DNA of 22,151 nt. Source: Paraphysomonas bandaiensis (lineage: Eukaryota > Chrysophyceae). Of this stretch, positions 9,990 through 19,026 are shown in pieces. The stretch is from positions 1-22,151 of the forward strand of contig CBFFRP010000347.1 of NCBI GenBank assembly GCA_965644295.1. The letters are read 5' to 3'. The notes under the pieces are model-generated. The model saw nothing but the letters and a program-made list of their open reading frames with translations. It searched no databases and had not been told where the DNA came from. The stretch's first letter is position 1. Each line of letters opens with the position of its first letter. The position numbers were made by a program, and so were the translations under genes.

Positions 9990-11084
9990 ATGATTCTTAA
10001 AAGGATATATAGAAAAATCACTTTCTTCTTTGTATTTTCTTTCTCTGTGGGACTCTATGCAGCAGATCCGCATGCAGTTCCGATAATAGACATCCACTCC
10101 CTGCTGCAAAGCGACTCTAAACCCTCGGACTGGCAGGCCACAATGCACAGCATTGATGTTGCACTGAGATCTTATGGCTTTTTTCTTGTGACTGGTCATG
10201 ATTTTTCAAAGAGTAGCATTGACGAGGCGATGCAGGCAGCATATACTCTATTTGATATCGATATCGAAAAGAAAATGTCTGTTGAGGCCACAGGGGGAGG
10301 CTTCATGAGGGGATATATAGGGTTAGGGAAAGAAAGTGGACTTGAAAGTTACTACGAGCCGAAAGAAGGATACAGCTATGGATATTCATGGCCGAATAGG
10401 TCTCAATGCAGCTTCGGAAACATGTTACAAGGCCACAACAAATGGCCAGAAGGTTACAGTTCCCAGAATGAGCAACTACTACAAGATGTGTTCACCTATA
10501 GTAATAAAATTGCTGAATACATTGTATCTGGTATTTCCCAATACTTTGAGCGTGAATTTGGTCAGTCAATGAGCCTCGTATTAGATGATGGAGATACAAT
10601 CTCTATAATGCGACTTTTTCACTACTTTTCTACCGATACAGCTTTTCAAGGGAACTTGGTTAATGGAAAAAGAGTTATAGGAAGCTCTCCGCACACGGAC
10701 TGGGGTCTACTTACGGTAATTCTTCAGGAGGAAGATGTGGGTGGTCTTCAAGTACTTCATGAGGGGACGTGGATTGACATACCCTCAGTATCGGGATCTC
10801 TTGTAGTTAATGGTGGAGATTTTCTTCAAATTGCATCCCAGGGGCGGTACAAGAGCCCAATCCATCGCGTATTGAGCCCTGTAAACAAGGAGCGTATGTC
10901 GTTCGTGTATTTCTACTACCCCAACTACTACACTCCTTTCAATACACAGCAACTCTGCAGAGAGGGGAATTCGGAAGAGTACAACACACTGACCGTCAGT
11001 AACTGTCGTGAAGGAGACGAAAAGAGAGTTTTTGGAGACTATATCCTGCATAAATGGAAAGGAGTATTTCGTGATCAGGTGTAG
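9990..11084 (+). CDS. 2-oxoglutarate/Fe(II) dioxygenase with signal peptide, copy A
   Basis: This intronless gene encodes 364 residues of the isopenicillin-N-synthase-like non-haem oxygenase superfamily. A DIOX_N-like region (about 28-130, starting VPIIDI and including SYGFFLVTGH) precedes the catalytic double-stranded beta-helix. The iron ligands are visible as H235-T-D237 and H292, and the 2-oxoglutarate-binding R302-x-S304 is present, so the active site looks complete. Residues 1-24 form a basic then strongly hydrophobic segment ending LYA, a likely signal peptide or membrane anchor, which is unusual because most relatives are cytosolic. Several cysteines (residues 140, 323 and 339) would fit a secretory location. 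The substrate cannot be deduced. The gene is head-to-head with the FHA-WDR70 gene and is duplicated intact at 15939. Confidence 0.88.
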   Translation: MILKRIYRKITFFFVFSFSVGLYAADPHAVPIIDIHSLLQSDSKPSDWQATMHSIDVALRSYGFFLVTGHDFSKSSIDEAMQAAYTLFDIDIEKKMSVEATGGGFMRGYIGLGKESGLESYYEPKEGYSYGYSWPNRSQCSFGNMLQGHNKWPEGYSSQNEQLLQDVFTYSNKIAEYIVSGISQYFEREFGQSMSLVLDDGDTISIMRLFHYFSTDTAFQGNLVNGKRVIGSSPHTDWGLLTVILQEEDVGGLQVLHEGTWIDIPSVSGSLVVNGGDFLQIASQGRYKSPIHRVLSPVNKERMSFVYFYYPNYYTPFNTQQLCREGNSEEYNTLTVSNCREGDEKRVFGDYILHKWKGVFRDQV

Positions 11085-11443
11085 CTAAATGTATGTATAC
11101 CGTATTAAGCGGAATTTGAACATATCCCTTGAACAATTAGAAATTCGAAAGTTATTTATATCCTTAATTATAATTTATGATCGCGTTTAGAGAATAATGG
11201 AACCTCCTTGGAGCAATACAATACTAGGAAGTATATATTTTCGTAAATACTTTCCCTAATGTCTACTATTGAGCTATGCAGTATGATATATATTATACTC
11301 TTTAGCTATTGAAGATTGAAGTGAGTAAATAGCGTGCAATAGGTGAAACCAACCCATTGTAGTAAAGGGTGAATGCTGTTACAAAGTAAAAACTTCAGTT
11401 GCCGATGCATATATATATAACATTGTCTTCACTCATACTGTCT
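11085..11443. other. Gene-free AT-rich spacer downstream of the oxygenase, copy A
   Basis: This is AT-rich non-coding sequence that includes the 3' end of the oxygenase transcript. It has a short (AT)n tract at about 11409-11419. No gene or RNA was recognised. The same sequence is present at 17034-17392. Confidence 0.55.
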
Positions 11444-11650
11444 TCACATGAACAGGACTCCTCCTCCCTGGAGCTGCAGAATTAACTCTGGCATCCTACT
11501 ATTTTGCGTGTGCGTCACCACAAGTACCAAGATGAAACCACTTTCGCTCTCTGTTCTTAAGGTGAACTGGCCCGGATGCTTGACTTCAGTAGGCAACCCA
11601 ATACCTCGGATGCCCTTAAGGTGGGCCCATTCCGGATGTCTGTTTATTCG
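11444..11650 (-). pseudogene. Possible filamin-type Ig repeat fragment, copy A
   Basis: A minus-strand frame of 68 codons is open between a TGA at 11653-11651 and a TGA at 11446-11444. It has no ATG near its start. The stretch GIGLPTEVKHPGQFTLRTES has the spacing of the first strands of filamin/ABP280-type immunoglobulin repeats (G-x-G-L, then xPxxFT). The second half fits less well. It could be a single orphan exon, a pseudogene fragment or coincidence. It lies just outside the copia LTR. The opposite strand also has a 71-codon frame, which I do not favour. Confidence 0.25.
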
Positions 11651-11683
11651 TCAAAACTCATAGACGTCTATACAAGTGACACT

Positions 11684-11974
11684 TATTAGTGCCCCTCTTG
11701 TACCAAACAAGCATCTAAATAAGATTTAAGGTTAGTTTTGATATTTAGTAAGGATATACTTGATATTATTAGAGATAAAGATTGAACGATAAGGCCTAAT
11801 AGTATAATGGCAAGACACGTTTGAGCAGAGCGTTAGCACCACACACATGTGCGTATCTTGTACAGTCGCGTATCATGTATAGTTTGGTAATTATTCAGTC
11901 TATTTGGTATTTCATTGTATACGTGTGTTGTATTCACGCGTTAAGGAATATACGTGAATCAATGACTCCTAATA
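11684..11974 (-). mobile_element. Ty1/copia 3' LTR, copy A
   Basis: This segment is bounded by a 6-bp inverted repeat: on the minus strand it begins TATTAG and ends CTAATA. It is directly preceded (minus strand) by a typical copia polypurine tract at 11975-11986, so it sits where the 3' LTR belongs. Length is 291 bp. The termini are TA..TA instead of the usual TG..CA. No partner LTR is present in the window, so the boundaries rest on the terminal repeat and the tract alone. Confidence 0.55.
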
Positions 11975-11986
11975 CTCCCCCTCAAT
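11975..11986 (-). other. Copia polypurine tract, copy A
   Basis: The minus-strand sequence TTGAGGGGGAG followed immediately by TATTAG is a classical copia plus-strand primer site next to the 3' LTR. Confidence 0.6.
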
Positions 11987-12026
11987 GAAATAATCATATG
12001 ACGTATACATAGATATATGAATATAG

Positions 12027-13077
12027 GTACCAATTTAACCCGGACTGTTTGAGTCCGTATATGCTCTTTAGAAGTCTGAGGACCTTCCCGTTTGGAACAT
12101 TGAGACCAGCGGGTGGATACATGTAAATTTCCTCTTGGAGGTCTGCATTGATGTAAGCAGTGGAGAAATCTACCTGGTGAAGCTCCAACCCAAGTATAGT
12201 TGCTAGTGCTATGACTGTTCTCATTGATGTGGCCTTTGCGACTGGGCTGTAGGTTTCGTTGTGTAGTCTTTACCCTCGACCTGGGAGAAACCTTGGGCCA
12301 CTAACCTCGCCTTGAAACTAACCTCGCTTGACCTTTACCCTAAACTCGAATTTTCCCCGCTTATGATGTTGGAATTTGCTGGTGGTGTCGTTATCCTCCA
12401 GCTGCCTTTTTGCTCTCTAGAGACTTGATTTCTTTGTTGATGGCTCTCAGCCATTGTTCCTTGTACTTGCCTGATAGTGCCTCACCAACATTGTTAGGTG
12501 TGTTAGGTACACCATTGCTACATATGCCATTTGCATGCATAATGATGTCAACATCATTCATGTATAATGTTCTGTAACTATCGTGTTTATCAGGTGTTTT
12601 GTGGTTGTACAGATATCGTTTATCAACATCACAGTGGTATATATTGTCACCGAATATGTGTACATTCATGATTACCCTTTTTCTAGTCTGCCTCTTGCTG
12701 TGGAGACTTTTCTTTACGCAACGGCTCACCTTGTGACGGTGGGGTGTCCTTACACCCGTAATTGTGTCATCCGGGCTTTGCCAGCTCCTGTCACCCTGGG
12801 AATTCACAGTCTTGATAGCTCGTTTGACCTTACGAGCAGGGTGATCACACTTGTTGTCACCCCGTGCCTCCTTCGGCACTGTATTCCGCTGAGCTTCTGC
12901 TGTGCGGCGAGGCCTTGCCTCCTTTTCATTTGAGTAGGGTCCTCTCAAATGGCTGTGACTCCCGCCCCGTGTGGCGTCATGACGGCTATCGGTTGAACTG
13001 CTCCTCCCTGGAGCTGTTCCTTCCACGGGGCATCCTGGTTCCTCTTGCGGGGGTGATACCGCGTTCTGATAACTAAA
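12027..13077 (-). pseudogene. Degenerate Ty1/copia pol (IN-RT linker and RT start), copy A
   Basis: On the minus strand, about 13077-12390 is open and ends with the copia pre-RT motif (EAL-x-G, then QWLRAINKEIKSLES). After a disrupted stretch the RT resumes as KARLVAQGFSQVEG and then VDFSTAYINADLQEEIYM, ending near YGLKQSGLNWY at about 12027. The typical segment between W-A-x-x-x-E and the KARLVAQG block is scrambled, with stops and a small local duplication at 12299-12332. A further frameshift lies near 12258. The rest of RT and all of RNase H are missing, so only about 40 bp separate the RT fragment from the polypurine tract. This is a dead element with an internal deletion. The join to the LINE near 13077 is approximate. 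Confidence 0.8.
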
Positions 13078-15166
13078 GTGCTCGGCGGTGTATCTTTCAA
13101 TGTCCGCAGCTCGATGCCCGATCGGTTTGCTAGAGGTTGTTCTCCGCAAATTGATTACACGCATCACTACCCACCGACTTCTTCAAATATGGGAAGAAGA
13201 CGACGCTGTCCTCCACCCGGCGCAACATGGCTACAGGTGGAGACATGGCACAGACACACTGCAATCCTCAGAGTCCTAGCGGCTACAGAACTCGCCAAAC
13301 TCACCGGACACGCGAAAATATGCACTTTTTGGGACTTCCAAAAAGCTTTCTTCGACTCCATTGCACCTAACCTACTCAAACTCGCGTGGGCGAGGCTTGG
13401 GGTTCCAGAAGACACGATCAAATGGCTCAGCGAACTAGACTGCGAGGGGCGCACCTACATCTGGACACCACACATGGCTGACCACATCGATCCCAAAACC
13501 CTAGAGGAATTAAGTCAATCCGACGGTTCCTTCCGGTACCCCGACATGGGCTTCTCCGCCGACAGAGGTGTTACACAGGGTGGAACAGAGTCCACAGTTG
13601 CATGGATCGTCATCTTCGACATGATCCTCTGCTGGTCTGACCTTAATGACGACAGTCAGGACAAAGCGTACGCGGACGACCTCTCCCAAATAACAAACTC
13701 CATTGCCACCGCGCAGATGAAGGCGGATAGACTCTCCTCCTTCTGTGCATTCACGGGAATGCAGCTAGCCATCATAGGCAAAACGGAATGCATTGCAATA
13801 GGTTCTCCCTTTGAAGTTGAGGCCATGCTGGAAACAGAGCCCACCATAACCATTAGAGACTGGAACTGGATCCCGCACACCATCCCAATTAGAGCCACCA
13901 CAGTCCCCACCAAATACCTCGGTGTCCTACTCCCGTTCTCCTCGAAAGACACTGACTCGCATGCCTGGTGTGTCGACTACGTCACCACTTCCGCAACACA
14001 TCTTCGTTACAAATGCGCATCCCCAGACTGTAAACTTTTAGTGCTTAACACACAAATACTCCCGACACTACTCTACAAAGCCATCAAAGCCTCCTGGACG
14101 TACGACAGATACCTTGACATAGACAAACTACTTGCACGAGCAGCCAGGAAAGTCCTCCGTCTACCCCCAGGATACCCCACAGCCCTCATCTATCTGCCTA
14201 CGAAATACAAAGGACTTGGCTTGCGTAAGAAGTTCTCCACCTGTGCCCAGACCCAAAAGTGGCACACACTGCAAAGGGCCATCACCCTTGGAGGGGAACC
14301 CAAGCGAGCCGCCATATCCATCTTACAATGTCACGATCACAATCACCCAGACATCGACCTGTACATCACTAGCCTGGTCCAATGGGGACAACAGCTCGAA
14401 ATCCGACTGAAGCCCCCATCTCCGGCCACGCCCCAATTCCGAGAAACCACCGACAGGGTCCAATCCCAACTCCAACTGCACGACAATCACCCACACGATT
14501 TTCAAGCCATCTTCACCGACGGTTCTTTCACTCGCACTAACCTCTCTCCTGCTCATCTACTAGGTGACTCTCACACGCAGCCCGCAACGCACAACAACTG
14601 GGGGGCAGCAATCGTCTGGCTTCCGCCCAAAACCAACTGGAGCACACTGTGGACTAACCAAAATCCTTCGACTTACAGCCCCCGAGCAAACCCTACCCGG
14701 GCTAACCCCATACACCTACGAGACCCTGTCAGCAGCCCTAACGTTCTCTAAACTCGTATCCCCCACCGTATTTATGTGCACCGACTGCCAAGCAGTACAA
14801 ACACGAACCACAGAAGCTCTCTCTCGTCGGCGGCGAGCCCTCGGCACAAAGTCCCAGGGCATCTTCTATGAATGCCTTGCCACAGAAAATCATCGACAGC
14901 GGCCAATCCGATGGTGGGTCCGCTCCCATCCAGAACGACGAACACAAGATCGGAACAAACGGACCTACAATGACTATGGCATTTACATAGCTGACGCTGC
15001 CGCCAGTGGGGAGTGGTCGGCGATCGACAAAACACTAGGCGGCACAAACTACAGCGTTGTCACAACTGAGGTCACACATCTCAGCGACGAACGGCCAATG
15101 GCAATGGAGAAGATACACGACAAATTCCTCCACACCGACTGCGGACCCATGCTAGGGGACGTCATC
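13078..15166 (+). pseudogene. LINE-type retroelement: RT and RNase H, 5'-truncated, frameshifted
   Basis: The plus-strand RT begins without an ATG. Its first part is read in a different frame (about 13088-13255, containing CPIGLLEV and LHPAQHGYRWRHGTDT), then shifts near 13255 into the frame carrying FWDFQKAFFDSI, RGVTQGGTES and the catalytic YADD box (13669-13680). A thumb/connection region follows. An RNase H domain starts at FTDGS (14512-14526). A second frameshift between about 14640 and 14720 moves the remaining RNase H residues (ETL, TDCQA near 14780, and a late Asp in YIADAA) into another frame. There is no endonuclease domain and no natural 3' end, because the sequence is cut at 15166 by the duplication junction. 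It looks non-functional. It lies opposite to and abuts the copia remnant, suggesting insertion into it. Confidence 0.82.
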
Positions 15167-15527
15167 ATAATACGTATCGTCGAGAGCTTTGACCAAAGCG
15201 AATTTCAGAATTACATGCTACAAGGACGGGCTTGCTGTGTTCAATCTTCCTCCCATCAACACTGGTGCCGTGAGAGGAGCCCAAGTCCATAAGATAAACG
15301 CTCCCTTGTTCTCCAAAAAATAACACAGCATGCTTGCGGGATATACTCTGATGATCCAATACAACATCACACTGGTCTTTCTTCCTCCCAAACACTATGC
15401 ATTCTTTGTTGCTTAAACTAATGTCTCCGATGTTCGCGTTATTCTTATGCACTGTCAGAACTTTATTGCAATAACAGCTCGAGGGCTGCCTCCAGTCAGG
15501 CAGCTTATCCAGTATTGACGCATCCAT
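15165..15527 (-). CDS. Stand-alone FHA domain protein created by the duplication junction
   Basis: This is the copy-B FHA exon. It runs from the same ATG as the FHA-WDR70 gene through residue 120 (ending SRRYVL), and then meets TGA at 15167-15165, formed by the junction with LINE sequence. All FHA core motifs (FGRKK, SISRKH, SSHGT) are retained, so the domain is essentially complete while the linker and WD40 part are gone. It keeps the full duplicated promoter region. It may be expressed as a small phosphopeptide-binding protein or simply be a truncated pseudogene. No polyadenylation context was recognised. Confidence 0.5.
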   Translation of the reverse strand: MDASILDKLPDWRQPSSCYCNKVLTVHKNNANIGDISLSNKECIVFGRKKDQCDVVLDHQSISRKHAVLFFGEQGSVYLMDLGSSHGTSVDGRKIEHSKPVLVACNSEIRFGQSSRRYVL

Positions 15528-15938
15528 TATATATAAGTCGGGTATTCTTTCTGGTGCTGCTCTTACTCTTTGCGAAACATAACCAGCCACAGGACTGACA
15601 TCATCTCATGACAGCAACTACGAAATAAAATAGAAGTGAAGTATGAAGTATACCATACCACCATACCCATGATGGGCATACACAAGCTCAGGCACGACAA
15701 TACAGAAGAAATACAATACACAGCACACAGCACAGCAGTATAGTACGTACAGCAGTGGTGTATGTGTGATATTACGAGATACACTGTATACCAGTATACC
15801 GTATACCTTATATATATTGGGCACTGAACCTCATTCAATGCTGCAAGTAGAACGACTGTGCTTTTCACCACTGCTGTTGATGTTCGTGTCTTCATGCATT
15901 CCACTTAATTTCCTCTAAACGTAAACGTACGAAGGCAT
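15528..15938. promoter_or_regulatory. Divergent promoter region, copy B
   Basis: Duplicate of 9579-9989, with the triple GTATACC array (15786-15807) and possible TATA element intact. It would drive the stand-alone FHA frame on the minus strand and the second oxygenase on the plus strand. Confidence 0.5.
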
Positions 15939-17033
15939 ATGATTCTTAAAAGGATATATAGAAAAATCACTTTCTTCTTTGTATTTTCTTTCTCTGTGGG
16001 ACTCTATGCAGCAGATCCGCATGCAGTTCCGATAATAGACATCCACTCCCTGCTGCAAAGCGACTCTAAACCCTCGGACTGGCAGGCCACAATGCACAGC
16101 ATTGATGTTGCACTGAGATCTTATGGCTTTTTTCTTGTGACTGGTCATGATTTTTCAAAGAGTAGCATTGACGAGGCGATGCAGGCAGCATATACTCTAT
16201 TTGATATCGATATCGAAAAGAAAATGTCTGTTGAGGCCACAGGGGGAGGCTTCATGAGGGGATATATAGGGTTAGGGAAAGAAAGTGGACTTGAAAGTTA
16301 CTACGAGCCGAAAGAAGGATACAGCTATGGATATTCATGGCCGAATAGGTCTCAATGCAGCTTCGGAAACATGTTACAAGGCCACAACAAATGGCCAGAA
16401 GGTTACAGTTCCCAGAATGAGCAACTACTACAAGATGTGTTCACCTATAGTAATAAAATTGCTGAATACATTGTATCTGGTATTTCCCAATACTTTGAGC
16501 GTGAATTTGGTCAGTCAATGAGCCTCGTATTAGATGATGGAGATACAATCTCTATAATGCGACTTTTTCACTACTTTTCTACCGATACAGCTTTTCAAGG
16601 GAACTTGGTTAATGGAAAAAGAGTTATAGGAAGCTCTCCGCACACGGACTGGGGTCTACTTACGGTAATTCTTCAGGAGGAAGATGTGGGTGGTCTTCAA
16701 GTACTTCATGAGGGGACGTGGATTGACATACCCTCAGTATCGGGATCTCTTGTAGTTAATGGTGGAGATTTTCTTCAAATTGCATCCCAGGGGCGGTACA
16801 AGAGCCCAATCCATCGCGTATTGAGCCCTGTAAACAAGGAGCGTATGTCGTTCGTGTATTTCTACTACCCCAACTACTACACTCCTTTCAATACACAGCA
16901 ACTCTGCAGAGAGGGGAATTCGGAAGAGTACAACACACTGACCGTCAGTAACTGTCGTGAAGGAGACGAAAAGAGAGTTTTTGGAGACTATATCCTGCAT
17001 AAATGGAAAGGAGTATTTCGTGATCAGGTGTAG
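15939..17033 (+). CDS. 2-oxoglutarate/Fe(II) dioxygenase with signal peptide, copy B
   Basis: The translation is identical to the gene at 9990-11084: 364 residues, hydrophobic N-terminal signal, H235-x-D237 and H292 iron ligands, and R302-x-S304 for 2-oxoglutarate. Upstream and downstream flanks are also duplicated, so it should be expressed like the first copy. With no difference seen between the two, it either doubles gene dosage or reflects an assembly duplication. Downstream it is followed by the same AT-rich spacer, copia LTR and pol fragment. Confidence 0.87.
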   Translation: MILKRIYRKITFFFVFSFSVGLYAADPHAVPIIDIHSLLQSDSKPSDWQATMHSIDVALRSYGFFLVTGHDFSKSSIDEAMQAAYTLFDIDIEKKMSVEATGGGFMRGYIGLGKESGLESYYEPKEGYSYGYSWPNRSQCSFGNMLQGHNKWPEGYSSQNEQLLQDVFTYSNKIAEYIVSGISQYFEREFGQSMSLVLDDGDTISIMRLFHYFSTDTAFQGNLVNGKRVIGSSPHTDWGLLTVILQEEDVGGLQVLHEGTWIDIPSVSGSLVVNGGDFLQIASQGRYKSPIHRVLSPVNKERMSFVYFYYPNYYTPFNTQQLCREGNSEEYNTLTVSNCREGDEKRVFGDYILHKWKGVFRDQV

Positions 17034-17392
17034 CTAAATGTATGTATACCGTATTAAGCGGAATTTGAACATATCCCTTGAACAATTAGAAATTCGAAAG
17101 TTATTTATATCCTTAATTATAATTTATGATCGCGTTTAGAGAATAATGGAACCTCCTTGGAGCAATACAATACTAGGAAGTATATATTTTCGTAAATACT
17201 TTCCCTAATGTCTACTATTGAGCTATGCAGTATGATATATATTATACTCTTTAGCTATTGAAGATTGAAGTGAGTAAATAGCGTGCAATAGGTGAAACCA
17301 ACCCATTGTAGTAAAGGGTGAATGCTGTTACAAAGTAAAAACTTCAGTTGCCGATGCATATATATATAACATTGTCTTCACTCATACTGTCT
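17034..17392. other. Gene-free AT-rich spacer downstream of the oxygenase, copy B
   Basis: Duplicate of 11085-11443. No gene or RNA was recognised. Confidence 0.55.
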
Positions 17393-17599
17393 TCACATGA
17401 ACAGGACTCCTCCTCCCTGGAGCTGCAGAATTAACTCTGGCATCCTACTATTTTGCGTGTGCGTCACCACAAGTACCAAGATGAAACCACTTTCGCTCTC
17501 TGTTCTTAAGGTGAACTGGCCCGGATGCTTGACTTCAGTAGGCAACCCAATACCTCGGATGCCCTTAAGGTGGGCCCATTCCGGATGTCTGTTTATTCG
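17393..17599 (-). pseudogene. Possible filamin-type Ig repeat fragment, copy B
   Basis: Identical duplicate of the minus-strand frame at 11444-11650; the same uncertainty applies. Confidence 0.25.
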
Positions 17600-17632
17600 T
17601 CAAAACTCATAGACGTCTATACAAGTGACACT

Positions 17633-17923
17633 TATTAGTGCCCCTCTTGTACCAAACAAGCATCTAAATAAGATTTAAGGTTAGTTTTGATATTTAGTAA
17701 GGATATACTTGATATTATTAGAGATAAAGATTGAACGATAAGGCCTAATAGTATAATGGCAAGACACGTTTGAGCAGAGCGTTAGCACCACACACATGTG
17801 CGTATCTTGTACAGTCGCGTATCATGTATAGTTTGGTAATTATTCAGTCTATTTGGTATTTCATTGTATACGTGTGTTGTATTCACGCGTTAAGGAATAT
17901 ACGTGAATCAATGACTCCTAATA
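17633..17923 (-). mobile_element. Ty1/copia 3' LTR, copy B
   Basis: Duplicate of the LTR at 11684-11974, with the TATTAG/CTAATA termini. It was carried along by the segmental duplication, not inserted independently, because its flanks match too. Confidence 0.55.
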
Positions 17924-17935
17924 CTCCCCCTCAAT
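17924..17935 (-). other. Copia polypurine tract, copy B
   Basis: Duplicate of the tract at 11975-11986. Confidence 0.6.
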
Positions 17936-17975
17936 GAAATAATCATATGACGTATACATAGATATATGAATATAG

Positions 17976-19026
17976 GTACCAATTTAACCCGGACTGTTTG
18001 AGTCCGTATATGCTCTTTAGAAGTCTGAGGACCTTCCCGTTTGGAACATTGAGACCAGCGGGTGGATACATGTAAATTTCCTCTTGGAGGTCTGCATTGA
18101 TGTAAGCAGTGGAGAAATCTACCTGGTGAAGCTCCAACCCAAGTATAGTTGCTAGTGCTATGACTGTTCTCATTGATGTGGCCTTTGCGACTGGGCTGTA
18201 GGTTTCGTTGTGTAGTCTTTACCCTCGACCTGGGAGAAACCTTGGGCCACTAACCTCGCCTTGAAACTAACCTCGCTTGACCTTTACCCTAAACTCGAAT
18301 TTTCCCCGCTTATGATGTTGGAATTTGCTGGTGGTGTCGTTATCCTCCAGCTGCCTTTTTGCTCTCTAGAGACTTGATTTCTTTGTTGATGGCTCTCAGC
18401 CATTGTTCCTTGTACTTGCCTGATAGTGCCTCACCAACATTGTTAGGTGTGTTAGGTACACCATTGCTACATATGCCATTTGCATGCATAATGATGTCAA
18501 CATCATTCATGTATAATGTTCTGTAACTATCGTGTTTATCAGGTGTTTTGTGGTTGTACAGATATCGTTTATCAACATCACAGTGGTATATATTGTCACC
18601 GAATATGTGTACATTCATGATTACCCTTTTTCTAGTCTGCCTCTTGCTGTGGAGACTTTTCTTTACGCAACGGCTCACCTTGTGACGGTGGGGTGTCCTT
18701 ACACCCGTAATTGTGTCATCCGGGCTTTGCCAGCTCCTGTCACCCTGGGAATTCACAGTCTTGATAGCTCGTTTGACCTTACGAGCAGGGTGATCACACT
18801 TGTTGTCACCCCGTGCCTCCTTCGGCACTGTATTCCGCTGAGCTTCTGCTGTGCGGCGAGGCCTTGCCTCCTTTTCATTTGAGTAGGGTCCTCTCAAATG
18901 GCTGTGACTCCCGCCCCGTGTGGCGTCATGACGGCTATCGGTTGAACTGCTCCTCCCTGGAGCTGTTCCTTCCACGGGGCATCCTGGTTCCTCTTGCGGG
19001 GGTGATACCGCGTTCTGATAACTAAA
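17976..19026 (-). pseudogene. Degenerate Ty1/copia pol, copy B
   Basis: Duplicate of 12027-13077 with the same frameshift, scrambled stretch and missing RNase H. The shared defects show that the element was already dead before the segmental duplication. Confidence 0.8.

Larger units (their letters stand above)
9218..13533. repeat. Tandem repeat II, copy A (part conserved in copy B)
   Basis: This 4316-bp block recurs at offset 5949 (15167-19482) with no difference noticed. The full duplicated unit is probably 9218-15166. The left breakpoint lies inside the FHA exon, at the first base of codon 121. The right limit of the match (13533) is where a Ty3/gypsy LTR interrupts copy B. The block carries the 5' part of the FHA-WDR70 gene, the divergent promoter, the oxygenase, the copia remnant and the start of the LINE. 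Confidence 0.95.

Noticed and set aside
10785-11051. Minus-strand 88-codon frame inside the oxygenase gene, repeated at 16734-17000
   Set aside because: It is antisense to the strongly supported catalytic domain and has no recognisable features.
11448-11663. Plus-strand 71-codon frame next to the copia LTR, repeated at 17397-17612
   Set aside because: No domain is recognised. The opposite strand holds a slightly more convincing, though weak, filamin-like frame.
12997-13021. Imperfect hairpin (gaactgctcc … ggagctgttc), sharing a 16-bp core with 11461-11476
   Set aside because: It lies within copia pol coding sequence. The short shared core is Pro/Leu-codon-rich and could be chance, with no support for a terminator or regulatory RNA.
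12583-13076. Plus-strand frames of 116 and 70 codons, repeated at 18532-19025
   Set aside because: They are antisense to the copia pol linker, which has recognisable copia motifs on the other strand.
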